Assembly: GCA_965221815.1 (NCBI GenBank)
Contig: OZ244915.1
Coordinates: forward strand, 1,798,001-1,862,000
Reading direction: 5' to 3'
DNA from: JAPOXR01 sp965221815
Lineage (GTDB): Bacteria > Pseudomonadota > Alphaproteobacteria > Rhodobacterales > Rhodobacteraceae
Length of the DNA: 64,000 nt
A program made the translations under genes and the position numbers. The notes beneath the pieces were generated by a model. The model was not told the origin of the DNA. It saw only the letters and a program-made list of their open reading frames with translations, and did no database searches. This document shows, one piece after another, positions 61,527 through 64,000 of the stretch; position 1 is the stretch's first letter; every line of letters begins with the position of its first letter.

Positions 61527-62981
61527 ATGCGTTATTCCGATCTCTCAGAATGGTCTATCAGAATAGGTCGCTGGGCCGCGCAGTATCATGATACATTACG
61601 CGTGCGACCGGTCAGGGCCCAAACGGCACCAGGAGATATCCTGCGCGAGATTCCGGCACAGGCACCGACCAACCCCACGCCTGTCGATATTGTCTTTGCC
61701 GACTTTGAGAAACTCATTCCGGACGCCATGACCCATTGGCAGCATCCGCGTTTCTTTGCCTACTTTCCTGCCAATGCAGCACCGGCTTCCATTCTCGCTG
61801 AACAGATCATCAACACGATGGCCTGTAACTGTATGCTTTGGCAGACATCCCCGGCCGCAACTGAACTGGAACAGCGCATGGTTGAATGGTTGCGCGGAGC
61901 CGTCGGATTGCCGGACAGATTCACCGGAACCATTCAGGATAGCGCCACAACGGCGACCTTATGCGCCCTATTGACGATGCGTGAGCGCAGTCTTGACTGG
62001 CAGGGGCTGTCTCATGGGCTCGCCGGTCAAGACATCATTCGCATCTACGCCTCGCCGGAAAATCACTCTTCGGTCATCAAGGCAGCACGGATTTCCGGTA
62101 TCGGAGACGCGAATCTGGTCCAGGTGGCAACCGACAGTCAATTGGCGCTGTGCCCGCGTCGCCTGCGTCAGGCCATTGAGCAGGATCTGGCCGCTGGCAT
62201 GCGTCCCGCAGGCCTTGTCCTCTGTGCCGGTGGCACTGCCAATGGTGCTTTCGACCGGATCGCTGACACCATTGCCGTGGCGAAAGAGTTTGGACTCTAT
62301 TGTCATGTTGATGCTGCCTGGGCCGGTTCAGCAATGATCTGTCCGGAATTCCGTTATCTTTGGAAAGGGGCAGAACTCGCAGATTCAATTGTGATCAACC
62401 CGACAAAATGGCTCGGTGCGCAGTTTGACTGTTCTGTACAGCTTCTCGCGGAACCGCAACTTCAATCGACGACGCTCAGCCTGCGCCCGGAATATCTTCA
62501 ATCCGGCAATCAGAACGGTATGATGGATTTTCAGGATCTGACTCTTCCCCTTGGCCGTCGCTTTCGGGCACTCAAATTGTGGTTCGTGTTTCGGGTCTAT
62601 GGCGTGAGCGGATTGCAAGGGATGATCCGCAACCATGTCAACTGGGTCAAAGCGCTTGAAAACAAGTTGATTGCCGATCCGGAATTCGAAATCGTCACCT
62701 CCTGTCCACTGGCCTTGTTTACTTTTCGCTACGCCCCAGAAGACGGTGATGCTGATTCCCTGACAACGCGTCTGCTCAGCAATATCAATGACGACGGACG
62801 GATCTACCTGACGCCATCTCAATTCAAGGGGCGCCCGGTCATCCGCATGACTGCGGGCACCTTTTCATGTACGAAAAGTGACGTCATGTCGGTGTATGAC
62901 ATCATACGCGAACTGGCATCCGAGATCACATCGACCACAGACACCCCGCAACAAAGATCAGACATCCAGAAACCTCTCTGA
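61527..62981 (+). CDS. PLP-dependent decarboxylase (aromatic-L-amino-acid decarboxylase family)
   Basis: The 484-residue group II decarboxylase shows THWQHPRFFAYFPANAAPAS, the pyridine-stacking ASPENHSSVIKAARISG, the cofactor Asp in YCHVDAAWAGSAMICPE and the PLP lysine in INPTKWLGAQFD. Most relatives have NPHKW; here Thr replaces His next to Lys. The family converts aromatic amino acids to amines. No partner gene is nearby. Confidence 0.92.
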   Translation: MRYSDLSEWSIRIGRWAAQYHDTLRVRPVRAQTAPGDILREIPAQAPTNPTPVDIVFADFEKLIPDAMTHWQHPRFFAYFPANAAPASILAEQIINTMACNCMLWQTSPAATELEQRMVEWLRGAVGLPDRFTGTIQDSATTATLCALLTMRERSLDWQGLSHGLAGQDIIRIYASPENHSSVIKAARISGIGDANLVQVATDSQLALCPRRLRQAIEQDLAAGMRPAGLVLCAGGTANGAFDRIADTIAVAKEFGLYCHVDAAWAGSAMICPEFRYLWKGAELADSIVINPTKWLGAQFDCSVQLLAEPQLQSTTLSLRPEYLQSGNQNGMMDFQDLTLPLGRRFRALKLWFVFRVYGVSGLQGMIRNHVNWVKALENKLIADPEFEIVTSCPLALFTFRYAPEDGDADSLTTRLLSNINDDGRIYLTPSQFKGRPVIRMTAGTFSCTKSDVMSVYDIIRELASEITSTTDTPQQRSDIQKPL

Positions 62982-63159
62982 CATATCGACGATGGGAATC
63001 CCGGGACCTGAACGGCGTCGTGAATTTTACTTTCGGCCATGGTCTGATTAGGAACAAGACAGAGAAGGATTTGCTGCCTGTTGCGTTGCAAATCGATATT
63101 CGCCTCTCACGCCAGGGTAAGGAGGGAGCGAGAGGCGTCTTGTGGACAGGAGAATTGAC

Positions 63160-64000
63160 ATGAATAGAATTGTAACAGGATTGGCGGGTGCAGCACTGTT
63201 TGCAGCCCCGGCGCTGGCTCAGGACAATATGGACAAGTTGACCAACATGCAGCGGACAGATGCCATTTTCACCTTCATCGAACAGAATGATGAAGTGGCG
63301 GAATCGCTGCGTGCCATTCTGCCAAGCCTCAATGTTCCGGACGGGTTTGAAATCAGCCTGTATGCAGTCGTCCCGAATGCGCGTTCAATGGCCGTCGCAC
63401 CGCAAGGGACAGTCGTGTTCGCCGGCACACGAAAAGAAAATGTCTGGTCCATTGTGGACCGCGATCGCAACCGGGTCGCCGACGAGGTCAAGGATTTCGC
63501 CCCGTCAATCGCCTTTGACATTCCCAACGGCCCCTGCTTTTCACCCGACGGATTTCTCTATATCGCAGAACGCAATCGCGTGCTGGTCTTCCCTGCCGCC
63601 GAGTTTTTCTTTGAAGGCCCGGATCCGGCTGTTGGCTACGTGGTCGGTCAAGGGGACCTGATTCCCGAAGAGGAAGAGAGCTTCAACCATTCGGCGCGGG
63701 TCTGCCGCGTTGGCCCTGACGGGAAGCTTTACATCTCACTTGGACAGCCGTTCAATGTGCAGCCATTGGACAAGCTTGAAATGTATGACGAAATCGGAAT
63801 TGGCGGTATCATTCGGATCAACACTGACGGTACGGGCCGCGAAGTCTACACGCGTGGTGTGCGCAATTCAGTCGGTCATGATTTCAATCCGGCGACCGGC
63901 GAATTGTGGTTCACCGACAACCAGGTCGATGGCATGGGTGACGACATTCCGCCAGGTGAACTCAACCGCCAGACGGCGGCAGGCCAGCATTTCGGCTTTC
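63160..64000 (+). CDS. Sorbosone/glucose-dehydrogenase-like PQQ protein, N-terminal part (runs off the right edge)
   Basis: Only about 280 residues are visible. The ATG at 63160 has AGGAG 7 nt upstream. A signal peptide, MNRIVTGLAGAALFAAPALA, precedes DNMDKLTN. The beta-propeller part has LNVPDGFEISLYAVVPNARS, GTVVFAGTRKENVWSIVDRD, FSPDGFLYIAERNRVLVF, GPDGKLYISLGQPFNV, RGVRNSVGHDFNPATGELWF and TDNQVDGMGDDIPPGELN, the typical sequence of periplasmic sorbosone-dehydrogenase-family quinoproteins. A cytochrome domain may follow beyond the window. Confidence 0.9.
   Translation, partial: MNRIVTGLAGAALFAAPALAQDNMDKLTNMQRTDAIFTFIEQNDEVAESLRAILPSLNVPDGFEISLYAVVPNARSMAVAPQGTVVFAGTRKENVWSIVDRDRNRVADEVKDFAPSIAFDIPNGPCFSPDGFLYIAERNRVLVFPAAEFFFEGPDPAVGYVVGQGDLIPEEEESFNHSARVCRVGPDGKLYISLGQPFNVQPLDKLEMYDEIGIGGIIRINTDGTGREVYTRGVRNSVGHDFNPATGELWFTDNQVDGMGDDIPPGELNRQTAAGQHFGF

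Noticed and set aside
1..64000. CRISPR array, rRNA or tRNA genes
   Set aside because: No regularly spaced repeats were seen, and no GTTCGAATC-type T-arm with matching acceptor stem was found in the gaps.

Overview
The window is a chromosomal segment of an alphaproteobacterium. The evidence is an L11-L1-L10-L7/L12-rpoB block, a short single-domain HprK, a manX-like EIIA next to HPr, a cysS-cimA pair, a proteobacterial iol cluster and ETF genes. I cannot assign an order or genus from the sequence alone.

Layout. 1-5.8 kb: nusG-rplK-rplA-rplJ-rplL-rpoB read leftward, with rpoB running off the left edge; secE is not upstream of nusG. 6.4-9.9 kb: accessory genes (AAA+/DUF4143 ATPase, HipBA toxin-antitoxin). 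10.2-18.4 kb: a lipoprotein, a cytochrome P450, parC, an SDR, a HIG1-like membrane protein, a cobalamin adenosyltransferase and a Uma2-type nuclease, with long intergenic stretches. A clean 100-bp MITE sits upstream of parC. 19.5-22.7 kb: etfB-etfA-hbd facing ptsH and an EIIA-Man protein whose phospho-acceptor histidine is replaced by Asn. 22.9-29.5 kb: a mobile-element zone holding a secreted protein gene with a C14 tract in its signal-peptide region, an IS5/IS427-type remnant, a truncated gene, an IS630-like element, an ISNCY-like element with a nonsense codon, an orphan amino-acid ABC ATPase and an intact two-frame IS427-type copy.

29.5-37.3 kb: a catabolic cluster of a choline-sulfatase-like enzyme, a DapA-family lyase, a DadA-like oxidase, three SDRs and a Ser/Cys proline-racemase-family enzyme, with a perfect 28-bp palindrome inside it. 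This is the best candidate for an undescribed pathway: possibly release of sulfate from a hydroxylated imino acid followed by epimerisation, oxidation and lyase/deaminase steps. 37.5-46.9 kb: hprK and an HpcH/HpaI aldolase diverge from an inositol cluster (iolD, iolE, SDR, iolG, sugar ABC transporter) that lacks iolB, iolC and iolJ here. 47-50.4 kb: a complete polar amino-acid ABC importer, leftward.

50.6-64 kb: mostly housekeeping genes: SufT-like, SufA-like, tpiA, lpd, DUF924, an esterase, an AlkA-type glycosylase, an MFS transporter, a squalene/phytoene-synthase-like protein, cimA, cysS, a PLP decarboxylase and the start of a sorbosone-dehydrogenase-like protein that leaves the window on the right. 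I found no rRNA, tRNA or CRISPR array.
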